Below are positions 16,028-24,957 of a DNA stretch of 64,000 bases, in pieces; position 1 is the stretch's first letter, and every line of letters starts with the position of its first letter. The position numbers were made by a program, and so were the translations under genes. The stretch is from Micromonospora pisi (lineage in GTDB: Bacteria; Actinomycetota; Actinomycetes; Mycobacteriales; Micromonosporaceae), in contig NZ_RBKT01000001.1 in NCBI RefSeq assembly GCF_003633685.1, positions 8,675,868 through 8,739,867 of the forward strand. The letters run 5' to 3'. The notes below the pieces were generated by a model. It was given only the letters and a program-made list of their open reading frames with translations. It did not search any database and was not told the origin of the DNA.

Positions 16028-16909
16028 TCACGCCAGGGTCTTCTCGAAGTGCAGGTGGTGGTAGCGGGAGTCGTCGTAGGGCGGGATCTCCCGGTAGCCA
16101 CTGGCGCGGTACAGGGTGATGGCTTCGGTCAGGGTGGTGTGGGTGCCCAGACGCAGAACGGTGGCGCCGTGGGCCGCGGCGGCGGTCTCCAGTGCGCGCA
16201 GCAGCCGTCGGCCGATGCCGAGTCCACGGGCCTCGGCGCTCACCCACAGGTGGCGGACCTCGGCGACACCGGGGCCGAGCGCGCGCCATGCCCCGCAGCC
16301 GACCGGGTGGTCCTCCTCGCGGGCCAGCAGCAACGCACCGTTGTCACCGGTCAGTTCGTCCGGGTCCACCAGGGCGCCGCTGTCGTACCCCTCTGGGAAG
16401 CGGACGGTGAGTTCGTCCGCGTAGGCGCGCAGGCACTGCCGGGCCGGGGCGGATGCGGCGTCGACGGTCTCGATCAGTACGGCGGCCGACCGTAACAGCC
16501 GGCGGATCTGTGTCTGTGCGGTGATCAGCTGTGTCCGTTGCCCGGGGGTGAGCCGGGTCAGGAGTTCGTTGACGCTGGCGCTGGAGCGGCGGTCGAGTTC
16601 GGTGCGTTCCCGGATGCCGGCGTCGGTCAACTCGACGATCCTGACCCGGCCGTCGTCCGGGTGTGGCCGTACCCGGGCGAGGTTCTGTTCGGCCAGGGAG
16701 CGCAGCAGCCGGCTCAGGTAGCCGGAGTCGAGGCCGAGCCGGGTACGCAGGTCGCGTACGTCGGCCCGGTCGCCGATCTCGAACAGCAGTCGGGCCTCGC
16801 TCAGCGGGCGGTCCTGGTCGAGGTACCGCTCGGTCAGGACGCCGAGGCGGCGGGTGTAGTACCGGTTGAAGTCACGTACCAGGCCGACCTGTTCGGTGGT
16901 GGAGTCCAT
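16028..16909 (-). CDS. MarR-type regulator fused to a GNAT acetyltransferase
   Basis: The 293-residue protein joins a winged-helix MarR domain (about 1-145; RLGLDSGYLSRLLRSLAEQ recognition region and the wing RPHPDDGRVRIVELT) to a C-terminal GNAT domain (about 155-293) with the acetyl-CoA loop EARGLGIGRRLL. Such fusions are known bifunctional regulator/acetyltransferases with unknown acceptors. A perfect inverted repeat 20 bases upstream of the start suggests autoregulation. The ATG at 16909 is where the domain begins. Confidence 0.9.
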   Translation of the reverse strand: MDSTTEQVGLVRDFNRYYTRRLGVLTERYLDQDRPLSEARLLFEIGDRADVRDLRTRLGLDSGYLSRLLRSLAEQNLARVRPHPDDGRVRIVELTDAGIRERTELDRRSSASVNELLTRLTPGQRTQLITAQTQIRRLLRSAAVLIETVDAASAPARQCLRAYADELTVRFPEGYDSGALVDPDELTGDNGALLLAREEDHPVGCGAWRALGPGVAEVRHLWVSAEARGLGIGRRLLRALETAAAAHGATVLRLGTHTTLTEAITLYRASGYREIPPYDDSRYHHLHFEKTLA

Positions 16910-16929
16910 CCGCCGAGGGTAACCAGGAA

Positions 16930-16949
16930 TCTCTGACCAAAGTCAGAGA
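16930..16949. promoter_or_regulatory. Palindromic operator candidate for the MarR–GNAT gene
   Basis: TCTCTGAC (16930-16937) and GTCAGAGA (16942-16949) form a perfect 8-bp inverted repeat with a 4-base spacer, about 20 bases before the start codon. Size and place fit a MarR-family autoregulatory site; binding is inferred. Confidence 0.55.
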
Positions 16950-17029
16950 ACTTCTGGTTCTGTTGTGGACCCCCTGCTTCGGATCGCCCCGCGAGCCCAC
17001 CCTGGACCGGCGCACCCGCGCCGCCTCCC

Positions 17030-17224
17030 GGTAGTTGCCCAACACTCGAGTGCGCGATCACCATCGACGGTGGCCTGACCGTGGCACAGGGGCACCGGAA
17101 CGCGGTCGCCGCCGAACACCGGCTGATCCACGCCGTTGTCCGACTCACCGGCGCCTCCGTGCACGCCGACCTGGATCACCCAGCCGGCGACGACCCGCAC
17201 GAAGTGCTCTCGCATCATCGGTAG
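17030..17224 (+). pseudogene. Cation diffusion facilitator, C-terminal fragment
   Basis: One plus-strand frame reads LECAITIDGGLTVAQGHRNA, then AAEHRLIHAVVRLTGASVHA and ends after SHHR. This is the cytoplasmic C-terminal domain of CDF-family Zn/Co exporters (pattern EHxLLHAVPRLTxAxVHAD). The six membrane helices that should precede it are absent, so it is the tail of a deleted gene. Confidence 0.5.
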
Positions 17225-17357
17225 CGCGCTGACCGCAGATGCAGGCACGAGGCACGCATCCGGGACGCCCGTCGCGTGAGTTGCCCCGTCGTCGTCGCTG
17301 CCGCCGCCAACATGGCGACCTGCCGTTCCGGATGTCTCCGGTGCGAGGTTTTTGGGC

Positions 17358-17468
17358 TTGATCGACTTGGTGGCGGGGGCTGTCGGTGGAATGTTGGCGG
17401 GGGTGGGGTCGTTATACATCGCGTACGACCGGAGCAGCGCCGAGGCAGTGTTCTCTCCCGCCTCTTAG
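17358..17468 (+). CDS. Possible upstream ORF in the lysozyme-gene leader (copy A)
   Basis: A TTG 9 bases after GAGG opens a 36-residue frame with one hydrophobic segment (VAGAVGGMLAGVGSLYIAYD). The same frame, with mostly conservative changes, exists in the leaders of the three close paralogues at 57011, 59132 and 60247. However, the shared promoter lies inside it and the more distant fifth paralogue lacks it, so it may simply be a conserved promoter block that happens to be open. Confidence 0.25.
   Translation: MIDLVAGAVGGMLAGVGSLYIAYDRSSAEAVFSPAS
17388..17413 (+). promoter_or_regulatory. ECF-sigma-type promoter of lysozyme-like gene A
   Basis: GGAAT (17388-17392), 17 bases, then CGTT (17410-17413) matches the -35/-10 pattern of extracytoplasmic-function sigma factors of the SigE/SigH kind. 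The identical arrangement and spacing precede all five paralogues in the window. It predicts a leader of about 140 bases before the GTG at 17560. Confidence 0.65.
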
Positions 17469-17559
17469 GGCCTGTGGCCTCGTATTTCTTCCTTCGAACG
17501 CGCGCCTTCCCCCTTTTGTGTGCGTGTTTGGAGAACCCCCGATTGGAAGGTGAACCATC

Positions 17560-18186
17560 GTGAAGACGACTTTCACCGCTATTACCGAAGCTTCGTTCGT
17601 TCGTAAGACCGCCCTTGGTGTCGCTGGCCTCGCCTTTGTCGGTGGCGCCGTCGCGGGTCCCGCGTCGCACGCGTTCGCGTCGCCGGCCATGCACGCCGCC
17701 CCGGCGATGACCACCGTCACCCCGGTCGCGGACAACAAGCCGGCCATGGACAAGCTGGTGCCGCACGGCACTCAGGGTGCCCAGTCGGAGATCAGCCTCT
17801 CCAAGGAGCAGACCGACAACGCCAAGGCCATCACCGACACGGCCAAGAAGCTCGGCATGGGTGAGCGAGGTGCCGTGATCGCGGTCGCCACCTCGATGCA
17901 GGAGTCGAAGTTGGAGAACCTGGGTCACCTTGGTGACATGAACGACCACGACTCCCTGGGCCTGTTCCAGCAGCGCCCGTCGTCGGGTTGGGGTACCCCG
18001 GAGCAGATCACGGACCCGACCTACGCGGCGACCGCGTTCCTGAGCAACCTGAAGCAGGTTGACGGTTGGCAGGATCTGCCGCTGACGGTGGCGGCGCAGA
18101 AGGTTCAGGTGTCGGCGTTCCCGGACGCGTACGCGCAGTGGGAGAACCAGGCCGCCCACATCGTCCAGGACGTCTGGACCAAGTAA
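17560..18186 (+). CDS. Secreted lysozyme/transglycosylase-like protein (copy A)
   Basis: This 208-residue protein has a basic N-terminus, a signal peptide (hydrophobic core about 17-35, likely cleavage after AFA near 40), a short linker and a C-terminal domain of lysozyme-like type. The candidate catalytic glutamate is Glu115 in TSMQESKLENL, followed by DHDSLGLFQQRPSSGWG (129-145). It should act on peptidoglycan outside the cell; activity is inferred from the fold. The GTG start has GGAAGG 9 bases upstream. Three near-identical copies lie 39-42 kb away on the other strand. It has its own promoter and terminator. Confidence 0.85.
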   Translation: MKTTFTAITEASFVRKTALGVAGLAFVGGAVAGPASHAFASPAMHAAPAMTTVTPVADNKPAMDKLVPHGTQGAQSEISLSKEQTDNAKAITDTAKKLGMGERGAVIAVATSMQESKLENLGHLGDMNDHDSLGLFQQRPSSGWGTPEQITDPTYAATAFLSNLKQVDGWQDLPLTVAAQKVQVSAFPDAYAQWENQAAHIVQDVWTK

Positions 18187-18209
18187 GCAACCAGCAGAAC
18201 AGCACGGCG

Positions 18210-18238
18210 AAGCCGGGCCCCCGCACGGGGCCCGGCTT
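18210..18238 (+). terminator. Terminator of lysozyme-like gene A
   Basis: AAGCCGGGCCCC pairs perfectly with GGGGCCCGGCTT over a 5-base loop and is followed by TT. It begins 24 bases after the stop codon. Copy D has the same stem. Confidence 0.9.
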
Positions 18239-18639
18239 TTCGCGTACCCGAAAGAAGTTGAGCTGATGGCGGACGCGGCACTAGCATCGTCGATGTGACT
18301 GCCGGGTCGGCCATTGGCCACAACCTCGTGAGGCACCCGGCCATAGCGTGACCGCCGGGCGGCCCAGGGGCCCGCCTGTGTGTCCGCTTTCCTGTCGCCC
18401 CGCTCCGCCGCCCGTTCGTCCCGGTGACGTGGACTCCTACCGCCACCGGTCACGGCGGCCCCACCGCACCTCGGGCCGGTGCCCGGCGACTCGTCCCGCT
18501 TCGCTCACCACACACCCGAACGTGACCCCGTACGGCGGACACGTTCGGGCTCTCGCGTGATCCGTCCCGCCCACCGGGCGGTTCCTGTCGTGCCCCGACA
18601 CGGTTCGCGGCACTACCCACAGACGAAGGGAAAGGGCCT
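18239..18639. other. Gene-free stretch
   Basis: About 400 bases with no frame that looks coding by codon use or similarity. It should contain the promoter of the following gene; GAAGGGAAAGG just before 18640 is that gene's ribosome binding site. Confidence 0.5.
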
Positions 18640-19506
18640 ATGCCCAATGATTTCAACCAGCAGGTGATCGAGGAGTTCCGGGCCAACGGCGGCCGGGTCG
18701 GCGGCTATTTCGAGGGGGCCCGACTGCTGCTGCTGACCACCACCGGCGCCCGCTCCGGGGCCGAACACACGACCCCTCTCGGGTACCTGCCCGACGGCGG
18801 CGAACGGGTGCTGGTGATCGGCTCGGCCGGTGGGGCGCGGACCCATCCGGACTGGTTTCACAACATCGTGGCCGATCCCCATGTCACGGTCGAGGACGGC
18901 GTCTTCGTCTACGACGCGGTCGCCTCCGTACTCGAGGGAGACGAACGTGACCTGGTCTTCGCCCGCGCTGTCGAGGCCGACCAGGGGTGGGGCGATTATC
19001 AGTCCCGTAGCGGGCGGGTCCTGCCGGTCGTCGCCCTGCGGCAGGTGCCGGGACCGCCCCGGTTCGCGGCCGGACCCGACGGCGTGTCCTGGGGTGCGGC
19101 GCTCAGGACGGTTCACGACGCGTTCCGGCGTGAACTCGCCCTGATCCGCGCGGAGGTCGCCGCCTCGGGTCCGGGTCTCGGGGCTCAGTTGCGGGTGAAC
19201 TGCCTGACCGTCTGCCAGGGGCTGCACCTGCACCACACCGGTGAGGACGCTGGAATGTTCCCCGCCCTCGCCGAGGGACGCCCGGAACTGGCCCCGACGA
19301 TGGAGCGTCTGCGCCGGGAGCACCAGCGGATCGCCGAACTCGTTGACGACCTGCGCGCGGTGCTCTCGGCCGACGGTGTGGACCCGGTCGCGTTGCTCGC
19401 CGACGTCGAGCGCCTCACCGACGAGCTCGTTCGACACCTGGCGTACGAGGAGGAGCGGTTGATCCCGGTCCTGGACGGGAGTCCGACTCGGGAGCAGGCC
19501 CGGTAG
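18640..19506 (+). CDS. Deazaflavin (F420)-dependent reductase fused to a hemerythrin domain
   Basis: Residues 1-135 match the Ddn-like nitroreductase family that uses reduced F420 to reduce quinones or nitro compounds (LLLLTTTGARSG, RTHPDWFHNIVADPHV). Residues about 150-280 form a hemerythrin four-helix domain with iron-ligand-type residues in VHDAF, HLHHTGEDAGMFP, EHQRI and HLAYEEERLIP. The two halves are in one 288-residue reading frame. A di-iron oxygen- or NO-sensing module tied to an F420 enzyme suggests redox control or oxygen-linked chemistry; this is inference. The ATG has a strong GGGAAAGG site. Confidence 0.85.
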   Translation: MPNDFNQQVIEEFRANGGRVGGYFEGARLLLLTTTGARSGAEHTTPLGYLPDGGERVLVIGSAGGARTHPDWFHNIVADPHVTVEDGVFVYDAVASVLEGDERDLVFARAVEADQGWGDYQSRSGRVLPVVALRQVPGPPRFAAGPDGVSWGAALRTVHDAFRRELALIRAEVAASGPGLGAQLRVNCLTVCQGLHLHHTGEDAGMFPALAEGRPELAPTMERLRREHQRIAELVDDLRAVLSADGVDPVALLADVERLTDELVRHLAYEEERLIPVLDGSPTREQAR

Positions 19507-19509
19507 AGG

Positions 19510-20712
19510 TCAGTGTGGTGGCCCGGCGGCGAGGATGGCGCGTACGGGGCCGGCTTTTGCCGCCGCCTCGGCCACCTCGGCGTCCGGGTCGCTGTCCCAG
19601 GTGATGCCGCCGCCGGCCCAGACGTGTAGTCGTTCGCCGTCGGCGGCCGCGGTACGGATGGTCAGCCCGAGGTCGATGTGGTGGGGGCCGACCCAGCCGA
19701 GGGCCCCCATGCCGGCGCCCCGGCCGACCGGTTCGAGGGCGGCGATCTGGTGCAGCGCGGAGACCTTGGGGGCGCCGGTGACCGAGCCGCCGGGGCAGAC
19801 CGCGCGGAGCAGGTCGGCGATGGTGAGGCCGTCGGCGGCGCGGGCCGAGACGGTCGATTCGGCCTGCCACAGGTCGCACCACTGGCGGATCCTGTACAGC
19901 TCGTCGACGTGGACCGAGCCGGTGGCCGCGATCCGGGCCAGGTCGTTGCGCTCCAGGTCGACGATCATGATGTGCTCGGCGCGTTCCTTAGTCGAGGTGA
20001 GCAGCTCGACCCGGCCCGGTGCGGTGGCCGGTCGGGTGCCCTTGATCGGCCGGGTGACGATGCGGCCGCCGCTCACCTCGATCAGGGTCTCCGGGGAGGC
20101 GCAGCCGATCGCCCAACCGGCGCCGGTGAGGATTCCGCCGTAGCGGGCACCGGAGAGCTGACCGAGCCGGGTGAGGGCGGGCAGCGGGTCGCCGGTGTAT
20201 CGGGCGCTGGTGTGGCCCACCACGTTGACCTGGTAGATGTCGCCGCGTCCGATGGCCGCGCGGGCGGCGGTGACGGCGGCGGCGTGTGCCTGTGGTGTCC
20301 AGCTCGGCTGCCATGGTCCCAGCCACCAGTCGGTCGGCGGCTGCCGGTCTGCGGGGCGGGGCCGGCCCGGACGGTCGCGGAAGGCGACGGCGACGACGTC
20401 GGGTACGGCGGGGGCGGGGCTCGGCGCCCCGGGTGGGGCGCCGATCATGGTGGCCCCGGCGGCGGCGGAGACGTACAGCGCCGCGCCGGCGGCCGGACCG
20501 GTGTGGGTGTCGGTGGGGTGCAGCGCCCCCTGGCCGAGTCCGTGATCGGTCAGAAACCGCTGCACCAGCTCGGCCGGGTCGCCGGGCTGGCCGACGTACC
20601 ATTCGAATCGGTCGAGCTCAGTCAATGAATTGAGGTATACCGATGGCATCGCGGGGGTCGAGCCGACCCCGTATGGGAGCGTTTCCACGACGAGTGGCCC
20701 ATTCTCCATCAT
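19510..20712 (-). CDS. pabB: Aminodeoxychorismate/anthranilate synthase component I (chorismate-binding)
   Basis: The 400-residue protein has the chorismate-binding domain of the TrpE/PabB/MenF family, with GDIYQVNVV (substrate-entry region, as in PabB), PIKGTRP, RAEHIMIVDLERNDLARI and PGGSVTGAPK. The QVN motif and length favour PabB, which makes 4-amino-4-deoxychorismate for folate, over TrpE. No glutamine amidotransferase or lyase gene is adjacent. Its stop lies 3 bases from the convergent upstream gene. Two consecutive ATGs are possible starts. Confidence 0.85.
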   Translation of the reverse strand: MMENGPLVVETLPYGVGSTPAMPSVYLNSLTELDRFEWYVGQPGDPAELVQRFLTDHGLGQGALHPTDTHTGPAAGAALYVSAAAGATMIGAPPGAPSPAPAVPDVVAVAFRDRPGRPRPADRQPPTDWWLGPWQPSWTPQAHAAAVTAARAAIGRGDIYQVNVVGHTSARYTGDPLPALTRLGQLSGARYGGILTGAGWAIGCASPETLIEVSGGRIVTRPIKGTRPATAPGRVELLTSTKERAEHIMIVDLERNDLARIAATGSVHVDELYRIRQWCDLWQAESTVSARAADGLTIADLLRAVCPGGSVTGAPKVSALHQIAALEPVGRGAGMGALGWVGPHHIDLGLTIRTAAADGERLHVWAGGGITWDSDPDAEVAEAAAKAGPVRAILAAGPPH

Positions 20713-20835
20713 CCGTTGGGTGGATTCTCCCCGGTTGGCGCCGATCCCTGCTCGATGCAGCGCCGTTCGGCTTGGTACCGTGCGTCACTGGTCATGTGAA
20801 CCATGACACAGCACCCCCACAGTCCGGAGAACCCG

Positions 20836-21036
20836 ATGTGCCAGCACCAACCCACCTGTCCCTCCGCTGAGGCAACCGACCGGGAAGCCGCCCGCGTCAT
20901 CGCCTGCTTTCGTGAGCAGGGCTGGAGCCTGCTCTGCAACGGCGTGATCGTCTTCGAGGACACCGGCGAACTACTTCCCGACGGGAGCATGATCGCACCG
21001 CACCGCGGCCCCGCTCGACACGCACTCGTCGCCTGA
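20836..21036 (+). CDS. DUF5999 family small protein
   Basis: This encodes a 66-residue protein matching DUF5999: MCQHQPTCPSAEATDREAA, then EQGWSLLCNGVIVFEDTG, GELLPDG and IAPHR. The family is common in actinobacteria and its role is unknown; the N-terminal Cys/His residues could bind metal. I chose the ATG at 20836 because GGAG lies 6 bases upstream and the family begins there; an ATG at 20803 would add 11 unrelated residues. Confidence 0.85.
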   Translation: MCQHQPTCPSAEATDREAARVIACFREQGWSLLCNGVIVFEDTGELLPDGSMIAPHRGPARHALVA

Positions 21037-21128
21037 CCGATCACAGCCGGTGATCACGGCGGGCACCGTGCGGTCCGCCGGTCGCCGGCATAGGCCGATC
21101 AAGGCCGTCCCCGCTGATCAACGAACAT

Positions 21129-21160
21129 CCTCGCCCCGGCCAACTGGGCCCGGGGCGAGG
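21129..21160. terminator. Hairpin between convergent DUF5999 gene and gcvP
   Basis: CCTCGCCCCGG (21129-21139) pairs exactly with CCGGGGCGAGG (21150-21160). Its place between the two stop codons suggests it ends both transcripts. Confidence 0.75.
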
Positions 21161-21207
21161 ACATCCGACGTGATCGGCGCGGACTACCTTGATCGCACCT
21201 GAGGCGC

Positions 21208-24031
21208 TCAGTCCTCGAACGCGTCCGGCGGCGGACACGCGCAGACCAGATTCCGGTCGCCGTACGCGCCGTCGATACGCCGTACCGGCGGCCAGTACTT
21301 CGCCGCCCGGTCGACTCCGCCCGGGTACGCCGCCACCGACCGCGGGTACGGGTGCGACCATTCGTCACCGGTCACCATCGCCGCGGTGTGCGGGGCGTTG
21401 CTCAGCGGGTTGTCCTGCGCCGGCCACTGCCCCGCCCCGACCAGGTCGATCTCCTCCCGGATCGCGATCATCGCGGCGCAGAACCGGTCGAGTTCGGCCA
21501 GATCCTCGCTCTCCGTCGGCTCCACCATCAGCGTGCCGGCCACCGGGAACGACATCGTCGGCGCGTGGAACCCGTAGTCGATCAACCGCTTCGCGACGTC
21601 GTCGACGCTCACCCCGGTCGCCTTCGTCAGCGGCCGCAGGTCGAGGATGCACTCGTGCGCGACCAGGCCCTTGTTGCCGGTGTAGAGCACCGGGTAGTGC
21701 GCGCGCAGGCGCGACGCGACGTAGTTCGCCGCCAGGACCGCCGTCCCGGTCGCCCGGGTCAGCCCCTCGGCGCCCATCATCCGCAGGTACGCCCACGGGA
21801 TCGGCAGGATCCCCGCCGACCCGTGCTGGGCCGCCGAGATCACCGGCTGCCCGTCGACCGACCCACCGAGCGGATCACCGGGTAGGAACGGTGCCAGGTG
21901 CGACCGGACCGCCACCGGGCCGACACCCGGGCCGCCACCACCGTGCGGGATGCAGAACGTCTTGTGCAGGTTCAGGTGGGACACGTCCGCGCCGAACTTG
22001 CCGGGCCGGGCGAACCCGACCAACGCGTTCAGGTTCGCTCCGTCGACGTACACCTGGCCACCGGCGTCGTGCACCTTCGCGCACAACGACGCGATCCCGG
22101 TCTCGTACACCCCGTGTGTCGACGGGTACGTCACCATGATCGCGGCCAGGGTGTCCCGATGCGCCTCGATCTTCCGGTCGAGGTCGACCAGGTCGACGTC
22201 ACCGTTGTCGTCACAGGCGACCACCACGACCCGCATACCGGCCATCACCGCGCTGGCCGCGTTGGTGCCGTGCGCCGACGACGGGATCAGGCAGACGTTG
22301 CGGTGCCCCTCCCCACGCTCACGGTGGTAACCACGGATCGCGAGCAGCCCGGCGAGTTCCCCCTGGGAGCCGGCGTTCGGCTGCACGCTGACCGCGTCAT
22401 AGCCGGTCACCTCGGCCAGCCACCCCTCGAGGGAGGTGACCAGTTCCCGGTAGCCGGCGGTCTGCTCGACCGGGGGCGAACGGGTGCATGTTCGCGAACT
22501 CCGGCCAGGTCACCGACTCCATCTCGGTGGTGGCGTTGAGCTTCATCGTGCACGACCCGAGCGGGATCATGCCCCGGTCGAGGGCGTAGTCGGAGTCCGA
22601 CAACCGGCGCAGGTAACGCAGCATCGCCGTCTCGGAGTGGTGCCGGTGGAACACCGGGTGGGTCAGGAAGTCGCTGTCGCGCCGCAACGCCACCGGCAAC
22701 GTCTCGGTGACCTCACCGGTGAACTCCGGCACCCCGAACGCGGACCACACCGCGCTCAGGTGCGCGTCCGTGGTCGTCTCGTCGCACGAGACACCGACCC
22801 GGTCGGCGTCGACCAGCCGCAGGTTCACCCCACGGGCGGCGGCATCCGCGACGACCTGCGCGGCACGCCCCGGGACGACCGCGGTCACCGTGTCGAAGAA
22901 CGCCGTACCCGCCGTCGACACCCCACCGGCGACCAGGCCGGCGGCGAGCCGGGCGGCCGCCCGATGGGTACCGGAGGCGATCCGACGCAGCCCGTCCGGA
23001 CCGTGGTAGACGGCGTACATGCTGGCCATCACGGCCAGCAGTACCTGGGCGGTGCAGATGTTGCTGGTCGCCTTCTCCCGCCGGATGTGCTGCTCCCGGG
23101 TCTGCAACGCCAGCCGGTACGCCGGGTTGCCGTCCGCGTCACGGGACACCCCGACCAGCCGGCCGGGCAGCATCCGCTCCAGGCCGGCGCGGACCGCCAG
23201 GTAACCGGCGTGCGGGCCACCGAAGCCCATCGGTACGCCGAACCGCTGCGTGGTGCCGGCGGCGATGTCGGCGCCGATCTCCCCCGGCGGTCGCAGCAGG
23301 GTCAGGCCGAGCAGGTCCGCGGCGACGGTCACCAGTGCACCGGCGGCGTGCGCGGTCTCGACCAGGGCGGCCTGGTCACGGACGACCCCGGACGCTCCCG
23401 GGTACTGCAGGTGCAGCCCGAAGAACTCGGCCGGCAGCTCCTCGGCGTCGAGGTCGACGATCCGCACCTCGATACCGAGCGGTTCGGCCCGGGTCGCGAT
23501 CACCGAGATCGTCTGCGGCAGGGTGTCGGCGTCGACCACGTACACCGGGCTCTTGCTTTTCGACGTGCGGCGGGCGAGGGTCATCGCCTCAGCCGCGGCG
23601 GTCCCCTCGTCGAGCATCGAGGCGTTCGCGGTGGCCATCCCGGTCAGGTCGGTCACCATCGTCTGGAAGTTCAGCAGCGCCTCCAGCCGGCCCTGGCTGA
23701 TCTCCGGCTGGTACGGGGTGTAGGCGGTGTACCAGGCCGGGCTCTCCAGCACGTTACGGCGGATCACCGCGGGCGTGTGGGTGCCGTAGTAGCCGAGACC
23801 GATCATCGACACCGCGACGGTGTTACGGGCCGCGATCGCCCGCAGCTCGGCGATCACCTCGGCCTCGGTCGCCGGCGCCGGCAGGTCGAGTGTGCCGTGC
23901 CACCGGATCACCTCGGGGATCGCGGCATCCATCAGCTCTTCGATCGAGTCGTAGCCGACGGTCTCCAGCATCCGGCGTTCACCGTCGGCGTCCGGGCCGA
24001 TGTGACGGTCGGCGAACTGATCTGTGGTCAT
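21208..24031 (-). pseudogene. gcvP: Glycine dehydrogenase (decarboxylating) with a one-base frameshift
   Basis: The P protein of the glycine cleavage system decarboxylates glycine with PLP and passes the aminomethyl group to GcvH. The start at 24031 ([12 protein letters not shown]) and the first two-thirds are normal up to NMHPFAP. There the G run at 22472-22476 (minus-strand C5, where C4 is expected) shifts the frame. The next frame resumes as [20 protein letters not shown] and continues to the usual end, with the PLP-lysine region [18 protein letters not shown]. Every other part looks intact, so this is either a very recent mutation or a homopolymer sequencing error. A glycine riboswitch precedes the gene. 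Confidence 0.85.
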
Positions 24032-24049
24032 GGCGGCTCCCGGGGGGCG

Positions 24050-24210
24050 AGGTCGACGATGCGGCCTCCCCCTCTGTCGCACCCGCGCTGCGCGCGGTCG
24101 CTCCACAGTCGCCTGCCCACGAGGTCCTTTTGCCTGAGAGGTTCCGGGGAGGATTTGCCCCTTCGGCGCCGCCCTGACATGTGCCGGGCGGTCTCTCCCA
24201 CGTGGGTGTT
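24050..24210 (-). promoter_or_regulatory. Glycine riboswitch upstream of gcvP
   Basis: On the minus strand the leader contains GGGAGAGACCG (about 24200), CGCCGAAGGGGCAA and CTCTCAGGCAAAAGGAC, the conserved core of the gcvT-type glycine aptamer. A later GACAGAGGGGGAGG (about 24070-24055) could be the partial second element of a singlet riboswitch. Only one full aptamer is visible. It should raise gcvP expression when glycine is abundant. Confidence 0.9.
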
Positions 24211-24473
24211 ACCGGCATGGTCAACGCTACCAGCGGGTGTGTTTCCGGCGGGTATCGGGCCTGGCCGGACGGGACGTCGACGTACGGAATCCGCTCGTCG
24301 GCCGGAACCTCCCGGCCGACGCGGACCACCACAGACCGACACGAACCGGGTCCGCGTCGCGCAGCGCCCCGAGGGCTACCACCAGCCCAACCGCCCGGAA
24401 GGCTACAGTTTGTGACAACAACCACGGCCCGTGTACGCACGGCCGCCGCCTGACCGGGGACGGAGGACTTCAC

Positions 24474-24890
24474 ATGGCGCCCCCGCCCCGCCAAGAGGCA
24501 CCGGCACCGGCCGACGTGACCGCCGACTGCACCGTTCGTCACGTCCTCGACCGGGTCGGCGGCAAATGGAGCATCGGCATCATCGTCGCCGCCACCCGCG
24601 GACCGATCCGGTTCACCGAACTCGAACGCTGCGTCGAAGGCATCAGCCGACGCATGCTGACCCTCACCCTGCGTAACCTCGAACGGGACGGCCTGCTCAT
24701 CCGGACCGTCTACCCGACCGTTCCCCCCAGGGTCGAGTACACCACCACCGACATGGCCCGCGAACTCCACGACACCCTGCTCGCCCTCACCCACTGGGCG
24801 GAACGACACCGGGCCAACATCGCCGCCGCCCGGGTCGCCTACGACCGGGGGCAGCACGGCGACACCCCACCCGAGCAGGAGAGCTGCTGA
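24474..24890 (+). CDS. HxlR-family transcriptional regulator
   Basis: This 138-residue winged-helix protein has the HxlR pattern: DCTVRHVLDRVGGKWSIGII with the conserved cysteine, then GPIRFTELERCVEGISRRMLT and the wing EYTTTDMAREL. Relatives with this cysteine sense electrophiles or oxidants. The ATG has GGAGG 8 bases upstream. The aldo/keto reductase gene starts 68 bases downstream on the same strand and is a likely target or operon partner. Confidence 0.9.
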   Translation: MAPPPRQEAPAPADVTADCTVRHVLDRVGGKWSIGIIVAATRGPIRFTELERCVEGISRRMLTLTLRNLERDGLLIRTVYPTVPPRVEYTTTDMARELHDTLLALTHWAERHRANIAAARVAYDRGQHGDTPPEQESC

Positions 24891-24957
24891 CCCACTGGGA
24901 CGTATGACACGCCCGCCCCAGCCGAACACGCCGCCACCGGCTCAATAGGGTGGGACC

